DNA of 64,000 bases from Coniferiporia sulphurascens (Eukaryota; Basidiomycota; Agaricomycetes; Hymenochaetales; Hymenochaetaceae): assembly GCA_002794785.1 (NCBI GenBank), contig NBBA01000004.1, positions 434,001 through 498,000 of the forward strand, in the 5' to 3' direction. The translations under genes were made by a program, and so were the position numbers. Below are positions 33,993 through 46,099 of the stretch, piece by piece. The notes beneath the pieces are model-generated. The model was given only the letters and a program-made list of their open reading frames with translations. It ran no database searches and was not told the origin of the DNA. Each line of letters opens with the position of its first letter. Position 1 is the stretch's first letter.

Positions 33993-36231
33993 GACGGCGA
34001 CGGTGGTAGTGGGTAGTGATGATAGGAGGGCCGGGGAGTATGAGTGTGAGAGTATACGTATGCGTATGAGTGTGAGCGAGGGCGAACTGCCGAGTGCGTC
34101 AGGGGGAGAGGTAGAGGCAAAGCTAGTGGGGAGCAGGGATGGACAGGGCCGGGAGCGGAGGGAGGTCTTATATATGAAGACAAAGGGAAAACGGAAAAGG
34201 AAAAGAAAAGGGGAGGGAGCGACGGAGCCCTTTCGGGCGAGCCACGTCTCTGGTGGGTACTGAGAGCGCGTAGAGCCTGAGCATAATGGCTGCTAGGCGA
34301 CGCACCGCTCGTCCTCCTCGGGGGAGGGCGAGGGCGGACGCGGTGGCCGTGCATAGACTCCGGGGCCTGGCCCACCCCCCGTCGCGTTCGCCTTCGCGAG
34401 CGGCAGCGGCAACGGCAAGGGAAGGGCAGAGACGAGAAACGGGGGTGCAGAAGAGAAAAAACTGAAGCGGCGCAGATGAGAGAGAGAGAGCCAGTCGACG
34501 CGCCGGTTGTTTAGGTAAGCACCTTATTTCTGGTTTACTAGGCGAGTTAGTCACCACGTGTTGATTACCGCATTCGGGGTGTATACGATTACCTTTACTC
34601 TCTTTTCCAAAATAGCTTCCGATCCGCTGCGCTACGAACGACCCAACCTTACTCAACAACCCCGAGGCAACCCCTAAATTCTGGCATTTGGCACTTTAAA
34701 GTGGTCTGGATTTATTTGGAATTTAAATTCTCGTTCTATTTCCCTTTTCTGTTTTCCGTTTATCATTTCTGCGTGCGCGTGTTGCGCCTCCGAGGGGAGG
34801 GAGGGAGAACGGATAACGGTAAACGGGAAGAAGGAGCGGGTAAAAGCAGTGAGAGAGGGCAGATCGAGAAAAGGAGCGAAACGAAGCAAGACAGGACCAA
34901 CTCGGGTTTTCCTGTGACGTCGTTCGCGTCTCGCCCCTACCTGACTCATTCCCGCCCCCATCCCTGCATCAGCGCCCGCATCCATCATCCATGTTACTGC
35001 AAATCCAGTCTCCGTCCATCGGCATCCGTCATGAACCCATCTATTGCAAATCAAGGTAGAGCAAAGAACGAACGAGCGAAGAAAAAAATAGAGGAGGTTC
35101 GCGTTCATCTCCGAAGACCATGGGCCTGCGCGCAGCATAAGGGGTCCTTCTTCCCACCAGGGTCCCCCCCCAGCAGAACACGCAAGAGATTGCCTTCACG
35201 ATCAAATAATCAATTACGCTCTCTTGAGTCCTGTTTACAGGAGAGAGACCTCAGGAGCAGCGCCAGGGATAAAAGAAAAAGAAAGAAGTCTTCCTATTAC
35301 GATATCCAAATTCAATTTCAGCTTCAGCTGCGCTTCGTTTCCCTCGTGTCCGATAACATACAGTACACGCTTTGCATCGCATTGTGTTGCAACACACTGG
35401 CATAAGCATGAGCATAACCTACCGTACGTGTCCCTGCCCTACCGGCGCGCATTGCGCTGCGTGCACCATACATATGCGTCCGTTAATCGTCCCGACCCCA
35501 TTGACACCGTGGCCCAGACCCGTCTCCCCCCTGTTCCCTACCTGTGCGAGCAAATACGCTAATCGCCGACTCGCTGTCCCCTCGCGTACACTAGAAAAAA
35601 CACAAAACATATCCACAATTCAAGTTCATAAACCACACCACCGTGTCTTCCAGAACGACTTCCGAGCCTGAGTCTCCCCTCCCGGCCTAAAGTGTCACGC
35701 CCAATCAATCGCATCCCGTCTTCCTTCTTCCTTTCCTCCTTCTTCCGCCTTCCTCATTCCACGCACACCTTATCGAAATCGAAAAAAGAAAGGAACGTCA
35801 TTGACGATGATGTATATGTGTATGTATATCATCTACACGGAGGATCTAGACCTCAGGCTCCTCGGGCCTCCCGCGCGCCCGCGACCGCGCCCGCACGCGT
35901 GGGTGTGGGCGTGAACGTGGGCGTGGCGGCGCGAAGCACGAAGCACGAAGCGCAAGGGGGGTAATCATAATCAGTGATGTACAGTATATGTATATGTATA
36001 TGAATACACTAGTACTGTGCTTCCCGCACCTGCAGGCGCTCCGAGTTTCGTTACCAACTCAGCACTGGCAACGACGCAACGATGCAACGATGCAACTGAA
36101 TAGGACGGGTCAGGTCAATCATCAATCATCAATCATCAATGAGTACAAGAATAGCTGGCTGAATGGACTCGGATGAGACGTCTGAGTTCTCTGTCTGAGT
36201 GGCCCTGACGCGTTCCCTTTCGAACCCCCTA

Positions 36232-36272
36232 TTATTGCTATTGTTATTGCTATTGCTATTGCTATTCAAGCT
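36232..36272 (+). repeat. (ATTGCT)n microsatellite
   Basis: Six to seven units of attgct with one attgtt variant. Confidence 0.8.
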
Positions 36273-36540
36273 GTACAGCACATGTGTGCATTTGGACTTG
36301 TACACTGTGCTTACGCCCGGGGACTACCCTCCCCCGTTCCCCCGTTTCGCCCGTTGAACGCGCGGAGAATGCCGGCGCCGGCGCCACCACCACCACCACC
36401 ACCCCGCCAACGACTCGGACTCGGACTTGCACCTTGCACTCGAACCTGCATTTGCACCTGAAAGAGCCTAGCCTAGCTTGGCACCGGGGTGAAGCGAGCG
36501 AGTAGGAATTCCTTTATTTCGCTACTCTGCGGTAATACAC

Positions 36541-36570
36541 GACTCGACTCGACTCGACTCGACTCGACTC
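36541..36570 (+). repeat. (GACTC)6 microsatellite
   Basis: Six perfect pentamers. The related pentamer array (TCAAC)n occurs at 43890-43922. Confidence 0.95.
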
Positions 36571-37132
36571 GGGCGACAATCGGGGTGGGGTGGGCACGAC
36601 CGCGACGACGACACCCGTTCTTTCGGACTAGAGTTCGGATTATGTACACTGTACTGTACTGTAGTACGGCATTCTCGAACCTAGCTATAGGCGGTTTGAA
36701 GGCGAGGGACGAATAGGAATGAATGAATTCTTACGATATTTATTTCTCGCCCCATTTTTTTCTTCTTTTTTCCGGGCTGGTTCTGTGCCCGAGCCTTCCT
36801 GGGACGGTAAAGTTGGAACATCGCGTAGGGCGTACGGGGGGTGCGTATCGCGTATCGTTGGCGGTGTATACATAAGCCACTTATCCCGTACCTGTATTCT
36901 AGTATATGAGCACGGACTTAGGGACTTAGGCGCTACGTGCGATGACGACTCGGACTGATATTGACGAGGGGCAACACGCGTTACGGCAGCAATAAAGGGC
37001 GGACGAACTGTGTGTAGGCGCGCACCGGGTAACTGGCTATGGTACGATTCAATACAATACGGTATGGTGCGGTATGGTGTGTGCTTGGCGAACGCAGAAG
37101 AAAGGGGGGATAGACTCAATGTGTTGTTGGCG

Positions 37133-37176
37133 TCAGCCTCAGCCTCAGCATCAGCATCAGCATCAGCCTCAGCATT
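37133..37176 (+). repeat. (CAGCCT/CAGCAT)n microsatellite
   Basis: Seven hexamer units alternating cagcct and cagcat, with symmetric ordering of the two variants. Confidence 0.85.
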
Positions 37177-37268
37177 GGTATAGACATCGCCGTATGTGTC
37201 CTGTCCCTCAGACTGTAACGCAGGGACGAGAATAGACCGTACAGCGAGGGGAACCGGCTATAGCAATA

Positions 37269-37300
37269 GCAATGGCAATGGCAATGGCAATGGCAATGGC
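37269..37300 (+). repeat. (CAATGG)n microsatellite
   Basis: Five units of caatgg, 100 bp from the previous array, with one upstream variant (caatag). Confidence 0.85.
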
Positions 37301-38655
37301 AGCAAGTTAAGGGCGAGAGAAGCCGAGCACGATGACACCCACGTTCGCGTTCACAGTTCACGTTCACGCCTGATAAGATTGAGGATGGGAGCGAGGGAAG
37401 CTCGGGTTCACCATTCGTGCCGTGCTCAGGGCAGGGATTCCGTGTTCCAGTTTCGGGTAACCGTGTTCGTGTTCGTGTTCGTGTTCGCGTTCAGGTTCGG
37501 GAAGGACAGGACTTCAAGACCGCATAGGAAGTGAGCTTGCTTTGGACACTAGGATATTTGTGGATTTCATGCTTTGACCCGGACTGGTGTGAGGTCACGC
37601 GGCGCACAGGCCGAGCGCTAACCCCAATGCCGGGCCGGGAAAACCCAAACCCGAACCCGGGCCCGGGCCCAGACGCAGATGCGCTTATTTCTTATTTTGG
37701 ACCCTGGCACACTCAGGCTCTCGAGTTTCGTCACCGTCACCGTGCTGCGGGGCAGAAGCCAGAACAGTGAAAGAGAAAGGGAAGAGGAAAAGAAAGGGGG
37801 GGGGAGAACAGACTCGGACGGAGGCATTGATCACTGGGCCCTGAGCTCTAGGAGACGGAATTGGATGATATACAGTACAGACCACGTTGTGAGAACGAGA
37901 ACGAGAACGAGAACCTTCCCGTCACTGGCACAATGTTCTGAGGGTTCAAGTTCTTTCGTTCCCTTGTTCCCTGTTCTTCGTTCTTTGTTCCCTAGTCCTG
38001 TTCTTTGTTCCTTCCTCTCTTCCGCTATTATACCTATCCGTATCCCTCCCTATCCGCCCCTTTTCCCTGGTGCCGATGCCCACCCCCGAGTCGAACGAGT
38101 CGTGACGCACGCGCCCTAGGCTACGCCGCAGCATAAGCGACCCGATCACGAGTAACAGTAGCGCTAGTCCGCAAACGTACATAAATAGTGTATTACTGCT
38201 AGCCTCAGGCTGCTACCGTAAGTACCACTGCAATCACACCTAGAACCCCAAGCGCTAAGTATACCTCTGCTTCTTACTCCAAGTTCACCCCACGGGCCAT
38301 GGCCACCCCACCTCTGCTGCAGCACGCGTGAAACGATCACCCAGTACCGGCTCTGGCACCTGGCACCTGCGCCGCATCCTGAACCTGAGCCTGAGCCTGA
38401 GCCTACAGCCGCGTTGCGCGCCAGAAGCCAGAGTCAGGACCCCGAAGCCCCGGGCCTCTCTCAAGTTAGCGCTGCTCTGCCCAGCTCAGCTCAGCTCAGC
38501 GAGGTCTAGTACCAATGTCCAACATGTGATTTAACGAAATGTGCGGTAACACCCAGAGTCCCAGAGTCCCAACTCCTGCACTCCTGCACTCCTCGCGCCT
38601 GCACCTGCGCCTGCGCCCGGGACCAGGATCGCCGCGGTTTACTTTGAAGCTCCGA

Positions 38656-38681
38656 GTCGTAGTCGTAGTCGTAGTCGTAGT
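38656..38681 (+). repeat. (GTCGTA)n microsatellite
   Basis: Four units of gtcgta; the same hexamer occurs near 30787. Confidence 0.85.
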
Positions 38682-38937
38682 AAGCGCCCCGACTCGGATT
38701 CCGACAGCGTCGTGTTCGATGGCTTGATGGCTTGATGCTAACTTACCAGGTAAGTTCGGTTTGTATTGTATAAGGATGGGGAACGGTACCTATTCAGTTA
38801 CAAGTGCGTTAATATTCAAGTCGTGTGTATGCTACATTGCGTTGTTGTTAATACAGCGTTAGCGTTATGCTCGAAACCTAGCCGAGCGGGCGGGTGGCTC
38901 AGAACACCCAGCCTGACTCGGAGGAAGCTCAGGTCCA

Positions 38938-38972
38938 GGATTCAGGATTCAGGATTCAGGATTCAGGATTCG
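38938..38972 (+). repeat. (ATTCAGG)5 microsatellite
   Basis: Five heptamer units, last one ending in attcggg. Confidence 0.85.
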
Positions 38973-41900
38973 GGATCAGGCTCAAGCGCCCGAAGTCAGT
39001 CACAAGTACAAGTGCCTCATCCGAGAATATACTGCCAGTGTAATACACTCACCTTGACCCCCCGTTCTCGTGATTCCGTGATCCCCCCGCGAGGTAACGC
39101 GATTACTAGTAGGGGCGTAGCTTAAAGCTTGAGAGTTGAGTTGAGTTGAGAGTTCATCGACGCAAATACGCAAATACGCAACTATATATCTGCCGTCACG
39201 GTGCTACTGCCACTATGTAGTACTCTAATATCACTAGTACTGTGTATACATCCTAATGAAAGTATATCCTATACGTGCGCTTGATTGATGAATTAATACC
39301 TATATTCAAGTTCGTATGCACGCGAATGCGAATGCGAATGTGAATGTGAAAATGTGCGTGAAAGTGAAAGTGAACGTGGATGATGTGTGTATGCGTCGCG
39401 CATCGCGTGTCGCGTGTTCACCGCCCAGCCCAACTCTACTCCGAGTCTAAGCACTACTGCCGCGCATTTCACACAGGCAGCAGGCATATACGCGACTGGC
39501 CCGCGACTCGCGACTCGCGAGAAGCAGCCTTGGCCGCAGAAGACGTGTGGCTCATATGCATGTGTTTCGAGCGCCCGTGTGCCAGTGTGTGTTGAGTTGA
39601 GCCCGAACTCGAACTTGATCCTGAGATCGAGGACATTGAGATTGAGGTTAATATTATATTGAATACACAAAGAGAGCGCGCGCGCGCCCATCCGCATCCG
39701 CATTCGCATCCGAGTCCGAGTCCGAGTCCGACGCCATCGTACCCAGTCGGAGGACCGCTTTCCCACCTATCCCGGGACCATCCCCTTCCACCCCCACACA
39801 CATCCGTCCCTGCTCCACATCCACCCCCACGGCAGCAGCGGAGAGAACCAACAGAACCAACAGAACCCGCGTAGAACCCACGCAGAACTCACGAACTCAC
39901 GTAGAACCCAGTGAAAACCCAAATCAAGAACAACTGCGCGCCCAATTGCATTGCCATTGGATCAAGAACTCAACTTAAGAACCAAGAACCAAGAACCCGT
40001 GCGCACGCGCCCAGTCGAGAGAACCAATCAGTGACATAACTGATTTAGAACTGAAAGCGCAGAATAGATTCGAGAACTGATGACACTTGGAACCAAATCG
40101 AATCAAAAAACCGGAATCAAGAACTGAATGGAGGAACTGTACAGAGAATCGAAAGAACCAGGTAGACGGCAGACCACCCCACAGTAGTTGAATAGCTGAG
40201 CCGTCCTCCAATACCTATTACCGGAGACCAGGAAGGGAGTCATACACCGGCTGGCTGGCTGACCGGCACACGCGCACGCACACGTATCGCGTACGTACGA
40301 GCTTACAAGCCTACACAGACAAACGGCACTGTGGCTGCTCGTCGGGCCATTCTTTCGGGAGAGTCATGGTGGGGTCCAGACGCAATCTCGACCACTTGGT
40401 TCTTGGTTCGCGTCAACATCATTATTGGCATAAAACTATGACGCAGACGCGCCGCCGCCGGGCTAGGTGGACGTTCCCTTCCCGGTGGGCGAGAGGGAAA
40501 AGCGAAAGAGCGAGGAAGGCAAACGGTGAGCAAGGACGTAAGGGAGGGACCACGCGGTAATGCTCAACAAGGGCATAGGAAGAGCAAAAGCATGGACGTG
40601 GAACGCCTCCGTACACGTAGAGTCGACCCAACCCGCCAACCGCGGAGATAAAATGTCCGTTCGGGACAGATCTGCAGACTGCAGGACAAGAAGGACCGGC
40701 GTTTTGAGTGAGCATCCGCGCCTCGATGCAACGCAGGCATGCTGACAGTCCTGGTGGTACAATCGTCCCCAAAATTTCACTTTCCCAGTTCGGGGACGGG
40801 CCATACTCGGCTTAAAATCCAGGGTGGCGTAAAAAGCGCGCAGAGCGCGTTCATGTTCATTTTCATGTTCTTATTTGGACTGGTGTGGGTTGATGAGTCG
40901 CCGTGTTTAACGAGGGTTTCAGGACGTCAGAGTGTTACACCGGCGATGGAGATGGCGATGGCAAAGCCGCCCGACGACGGTGTGCGTGGCTAGTAAGTAA
41001 TACCCGACCGGAGCGAAGCGAAGCAGCATCGCATGCACGCCCAGAAGCAGCGGCCACAGTTTGTTCGCAGTGCGCAAGTGGAGTCACGACGAAAGCGGCT
41101 TCATGAGCGAAGGTCGACCAAAAAAGTGTGTGGAAGGGACGGGACGGGACGCTAAGGGAGGATGAATCATCCTACAAAAAAAGATAGAGATCGCCGCGTG
41201 CCACCCTCGGCCGCACTGATGACGCCCGAAGCAACAGTTTTTTTTATACTCTCAAAAAGTTCTTCTCGGCCCTTTTTGTATGTGCATAGTGTGGTTCTGG
41301 GAAATGAAGGGCGCTCTGCGGCCGACAGTTATACCATATAAACACACCTGTTCGCAGCGCTGGAGATTGAGCGGCCGGCAAAGACGTATTGCGACCGAGA
41401 CCGAGATGAAAAGAAGCGGCTACTGCAGGGGTCCCAAGGACCAGCCCTGGACCCAGTGCGTCATAGCCATTCAGCACGCGTGCGGACTAGCTAACAATTA
41501 ATGAGAGAAGCGTGCCTGGCTGGTGTGCTTGGATGCTTGATGGGGTGGCGTGGCCGCGCAATCGAAGGATGCAACGAGTTACTAGTCCTACGGGTTTAGT
41601 TACTTGTCGTATCGTCCAGTAGGAGCAAGGCGCAGCTGCGGACGCGTGCGGCGATACTCACGCTCGCGCTTTATCAGATGCGATACCGCGTTCATTGATT
41701 GAGTTGCAATGCAACGCGATGTAATGTCATGCAATATTGCGATTCTTCCGCACGCCACACCGTGGCTAGGTGGACGGCGGACGTCACTGCTCGCGCGACC
41801 GCACTGTGGCGGCGCATTTTCCACGTCCCTCCGCAGACGTGCAGCCTGCAGACCGCAAGGTCGTTGTGGCCCTCGAATCTCCCGCGGATATCAGCAGCGG

Positions 41901-42960
41901 GAAAGGGGTGTGGCGCTGCCATGACGGGGAGTAGGTCTAGACGCAGCCACTTTGCTGCATAGAAAAGTCAGAGTCATACCCGAGAAAGTTAGTCGGAGGA
42001 ATAGCAAGTGGGCGTGGTGCACGGCGCTGGGTACCTCCGGGGATGGACGCCTGTAGCATGGATAAATGATGTTCTGAGTATCCCTGTGCGAAGCGTATGC
42101 ACAGCGCAGGTTCTAGGGCGGGCCCACTTCTTTCCGGTCAACACGAAGGGTGAGATGGCGCTAATTTTGTCTTTTTGTCAGGGAGGAAGAAGATATGTGG
42201 ATTGGGAAGTTGATGGATAGGCTGCGGAGGGGAAAGGATGAGTTCTGGTACCAGCATCCCGACTCCGACTTTGACTCCGACTCCGATTCCAACGCGGCGT
42301 GCGGTGATGCAGAAATAGAACTAGTACTGCTGCAGAGCTGCGAAGCACACGAACGTTTGAAGATCGCAGTCGCCCGGTTTGGACGAACGGGTATCGACGG
42401 GTCCGGCAGGGGAAAAATCGAGTTGCGCTGGGAGTCAGATCTAGAGGAAGCCCTGGCGCGTGTGCGTACATGTAAAAGCGAAGGACAGGGTCAGCCTGGA
42501 AGGCGTCCTGTATCTTGATGGGCCACACGGTAAAATTGCACGAAGTTCTTGTCCTTGGCTTGCGCGCGCGACATTAATCAGGGCTTCCCGGTGAACATAG
42601 GCGCAGAAGAGACCAAAAGATGGAAGAGCTTAAGCGGGCTCTGGAGGAGAACGCAGCGGCGTTACCGTCTCCGTAGGGCTCGGATTAGGGTGGAATTGCC
42701 AATGAAGATTGAGAAGATTGACTAGGAGGCTGATTCATGATAGATATGAACTGGATTCGAAACGTAAAAGATAACGGTGTAATGGTCGTTGACCGACTTT
42801 GCCTGCCGTTCCTTGACGAGAGCAGTCTAATGATAACGGGCATGTGCGTTGTGTCTGGCTCTTCGAAGTTCGGACAGATGCGGACGACGAGTGGCAACTT
42901 CCCGGTCGCATAGATCGGCCTGACCATTCGGGTCTTGTTATTAAAACTCAGCTTCAAATG

Positions 42961-43640
42961 AAGTTGATTTAAATGCCAACATCAGGTGCGCACCCTTTCT
43001 GTCGTTGACCCCAGTGGGTTTCAAAATAGAATTGAATCGACAATTCAATTTGCTCGGATACTGACCTAAGTCATGAGTCGCTCACCCCCTATTACTTAAA
43101 TTCGACCGAAATATCTATGCTAGGAGGAGCTGGCTACCACTATGTATCTGAGGCTATGAAAACGCACCGAAGCCGTAACTTTCTCGCCTTCAAGCGTCAA
43201 TTACTTGTCGGGCCTGGTAATAGCCCCAAACGCGTAAAATCCGAGTGCCTGGACATTGTTATTGATACCAAGTCAAAGGCTATACACAATTACGCAACCC
43301 GGTGGTCCATGGACGAAGAAACAAGGGTTGGTCTTCAATCTTCACATCCAGCAAATTATTCGTTGCTTGAATCTCAAAGTTAAAAGAGGAAGACTCTTGT
43401 GGCACGTACGACAGATTTCTTTTTATCGGTGGACAATGCCTGCCATTATTAACAAGCTCAATAAGATCAGTTTTCTTGTAATGGTACTTCTCTGGAACGA
43501 GTGGGTGGAAGTCCGTAAAGGAAATTTGTCGAAGAGATCCGTGTACTCTCTCATGAATCATGAGCAGGCTTTTCATCTCGAACACATCGCTATGCATACT
43601 ACATCCGTATTTGTCCCATGTTCAAGATGACCTGTATATG
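42961..43640 (-). pseudogene. Metacaspase relic A (5' exons only)
   Basis: On the minus strand the sequence parallels exons 1-3 of the intact metacaspase at 47890-50568. Exon 1 end: DVFEMKSLLM versus DVLKMKGLLM. Exon 2: EKYHYKKTDLIELV versus DKYHYKESDITVLI. Exon 3: IQATNNLL versus IQAMNELV. The start codon region, the His/Cys exons and the acidic exon are missing, and stops and shifts interrupt what remains. A short non-coding block (ctttctgtcgttgac near 42998) also matches the intact locus near 48340. It ends where repeat copy 2 begins. Confidence 0.7.
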
Positions 43641-43889
43641 TAGCCACACACCCAGGTTCAGGTTGTGGCGCTGGAACTCGACGAACACTGTGACGCATGA
43701 GGTACGCCCGGGCCGCACACGCACATGAACACTAATGCAAAGAGAAAAGCATTTGTTTTCGAAAAGCGTGCACCACTAGTACTATCACCAACCTCAGCCT
43801 CAGCCGCAGCGAGAACTAGTCCTGACTAAGACTCTTAGTAAGACTGGGGATAATCACACGTCCCTGATTTCGCGCTCGCAAGAACACAG

Positions 43890-43922
43890 CTCAACTCAAC
43901 TCAACTCAACTCAACTCAACTC
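43890..43922 (+). repeat. (TCAAC)6 microsatellite
   Basis: Six perfect pentamers inside repeat copy 2, at a site where copy 1 has about one and a half units. Confidence 0.95.
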
Positions 43923-45605
43923 AGCAGCGCCTCACTCCGAATCCGAGTTTAACGCTGAAACCGAACTAAAACCAAAACTGAAATTGAAACATAAATGGAC
44001 CCGAGAACGCGGCCACGTGGTGGGGCGTTAGTAAACGTAGGCTTGGTCACTGGTGTGGGTATACTACGTGCAAGTGGGTACCAGTACAGCAATGCACGAG
44101 GAAGGCTGCCAGTGCCAGGCTGTACTTATTGTCTGTATTAAGTAGCTATCCCCGGCGCGCCCCGCGCCTCGCGCGCCGAATCCAGAGCAAATAAAAAAAG
44201 AGGGTGCTTGTGTACAGTACTCCCAAGTTTCTGAGTCGGCGATGGACTCTACGGTTGGCCGAGGGGGCCAGACCTTTTGATAGGTTGCTATTAAGTGCGC
44301 TTTACGCTTTACGATTACGCTTACGCCTGTACACGTTTATTGATGTGTGCTTTAGTATTCACAATTAAATTTAAATTTAAATGTACCGCTGGCCGCTAGC
44401 CGACCAGCACCACCGCTCCAGCGCTCACGTCCGGCATGCGCGGGGAAGCACTGTATGGGTACCGCCCCCGAGTACAGTCGATCAGCACCCGCCCGCGCGG
44501 GGTAGGGAAAAGAGGGGGCTGGGGGTGTGTATTATATGCACAGATATTAACGTGCAAGGAAGCGCTGCTCCACCGCCCAGCCCCAGTCCCCGTTTCAGTC
44601 GTCTCAGCGGCTGAGTTGCAATCGCTGATTAGCACAACAGTCGGCACGATCAGTTGGCAGACAGGCCTAGTGGACGTAGAGCGTAGGCGAGGTGGAGCAC
44701 AGGGTAGGCATAGCGGGCATAGCATATAGCGAGACACACTGCAAGCCCTCGAGGCGTGCGCGGAACCAAATTTCGTGTTCGGAATCAAATCCAATTTGAC
44801 ATGTACGCCCGTTTGGGTGGATGGCTGTGCTATACGTGTGTACTGTATATGCGTGAGTGCGTAAGTACTTGCGTGTGGGTGCGGGTGTATGCGTGAATAG
44901 GTGCTATTGGTTTTGCAAGTGGCATGAGTACGAATGCAGCTGACGTGGAGGAAGCGGTGACTATATGCGTGACGAATGATCAGTCAAAGGAATATGATGC
45001 AACGAGGCACGCCCGATCGCGAAAAAATGGGGGAGCACTTACAACATCCAAACAGGTGCGGGGACGAAGATGGTATGCCGCATTACACGCCCGGGGGACG
45101 GAGGAGCACCCAAGTCCGAGTCTTAGCCCGGGATCGGACCAACGCAGAAAACGGAGATAACGGCGAAAAGGCGAGGGAAAGCTCCAAAGTAAATAAATAA
45201 AACACGTGCACGCGTGCCAGGTTCGCGAAATCGGACAGAACACGAACAGCACGAACAGGGCGTAGAATTCTCAAACGAGGGGTGCGCAAGAGTCGAGAGA
45301 CCGTAGACCCAGACCATGTAGTAAACAAAAAAATAAGCGACAGTTCGAAGAATTCGAAGTGTCGGAAAACCAAAAAATTCGAAATCGGAAATCAAGATCA
45401 AGGGAGTAAGAACTTAGAAGCGTCGTATTCATTCATCATAGATAAAGGAGGGTGAAATGAGGCGAAGATCGCGAAGGGAAGAGAAGAAGAGACGCTAGGA
45501 GTGTGTGCGTATGTGCGTAAAAGACACAGTGGGAGGACAGGAGGCGATTGCAGACGTTTGTTTCCGCACCGTCGCGGGCCGCCTTGGAGCGAGAGGGTTA
45601 CACTC

Positions 45606-45676
45606 CGGTGAATTGGTCTATCCGACGACTCATGTCTGCGGGCTTTCGCGGGTTGAAGTGTTCCAGGCCCGGTTCC
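45606..45676 (+). ncRNA. tRNA-like box A/box B pair inside repeat copy 2
   Basis: cggtgaattgg (45606-45616) resembles box A and ccaggcccggttcctg contains a box B-like ggcccggttcc (45666-45676). The 60 nt between them is within the range of class II tRNAs with a long variable arm. The T-arm stem is preserved (cagg/cctg) but the anticodon arm is not convincing. A tRNA-derived module in the repeat is the most economical reading; a free functional tRNA is unlikely. Confidence 0.35.
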
Positions 45677-46099
45677 TGTGCGATAAAAGGTAACGTACGT
45701 CGGCTAGAGTAGCTTGTATGCGCCGCGACCTATCTGGAAGGCGTTATTGTTTTGATGCTGCTTGCTCCCAAGCTCGATATACTCGCGAGGCCAGAGCTTC
45801 GGGCGCAGAAGATGGAGGGCTATGAAGCGAAGCCGCAGTGTCTGATACTGTAGTTGCAACTACCACAGCTGATTAGTACGCGACTGGTGTCACGGTATTC
45901 GCATAGAGGACGTACGTACGACATTGGCGAGGTGAAGCATGACGGCACGGCGACACAGTATAACGAGAACTCGGAACAGCATGTGCAAAATCAAATTCAT
46001 GGTTGGAATCTCGCAGATACCGTCCGGCGAGATACCATACATCCAAATTCTGCAGTAAACCTTAACCGGTATTAGCCTATTTTAAGCGACGGAGCTGAG

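Larger units (their letters stand above)
33993..42960. other. Low-coding, microsatellite-rich tract
   Basis: Nearly 9 kb without a gene I can support. It is dense in short tandem arrays of 5-7 nt units, most of them imperfect and different from each other (listed separately for the clearest). Purine- or pyrimidine-rich stretches alternate with GC-rich blocks. A plus-strand frame at 42195-42518 (MWIGKLMDRLRRGKDEFW..., acidic) and a downstream frame ending MEELKRALEENAAALPSP near 42676 are the only protein-like bits; I do not call them as a gene. Confidence 0.5.
43645..46065 (-). repeat. 2.4 kb dispersed repeat, copy 2 (inverted relative to copy 1)
   Basis: Matches 27690-30115 over its full length in reverse orientation. 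Copy 2 carries a (TCAAC)n array at 43890-43922 where copy 1 has gttgagctgagct, and other indels of microsatellite units. It lies between two metacaspase relics. Confidence 0.85.

Noticed and set aside
33423..34016. Plus-strand open frame of 197 codons over the DUF6699-like exon 1
   Set aside because: GC-rich shadow frame with Arg/Gly bias and no recognisable feature.
42195..42680. Possible small acidic plus-strand gene
   Set aside because: Protein-like ends (MWIGKLMDRLRRG and MEELKRALEENAAALPSP) are separated by stops and no intron with matching phase was found.
34500..43000. Possible centromere or CRISPR-like array
   Set aside because: Repeat units are 5-7 nt, adjacent and heterogeneous, without regular spacers; there is no array structure of the CRISPR type and no evidence for centromere function.
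45590..45690. Functional tRNA gene
   Set aside because: T-arm and box B are plausible but no convincing anticodon arm or acceptor stem can be folded by eye, and the block is part of a degenerating repeat.
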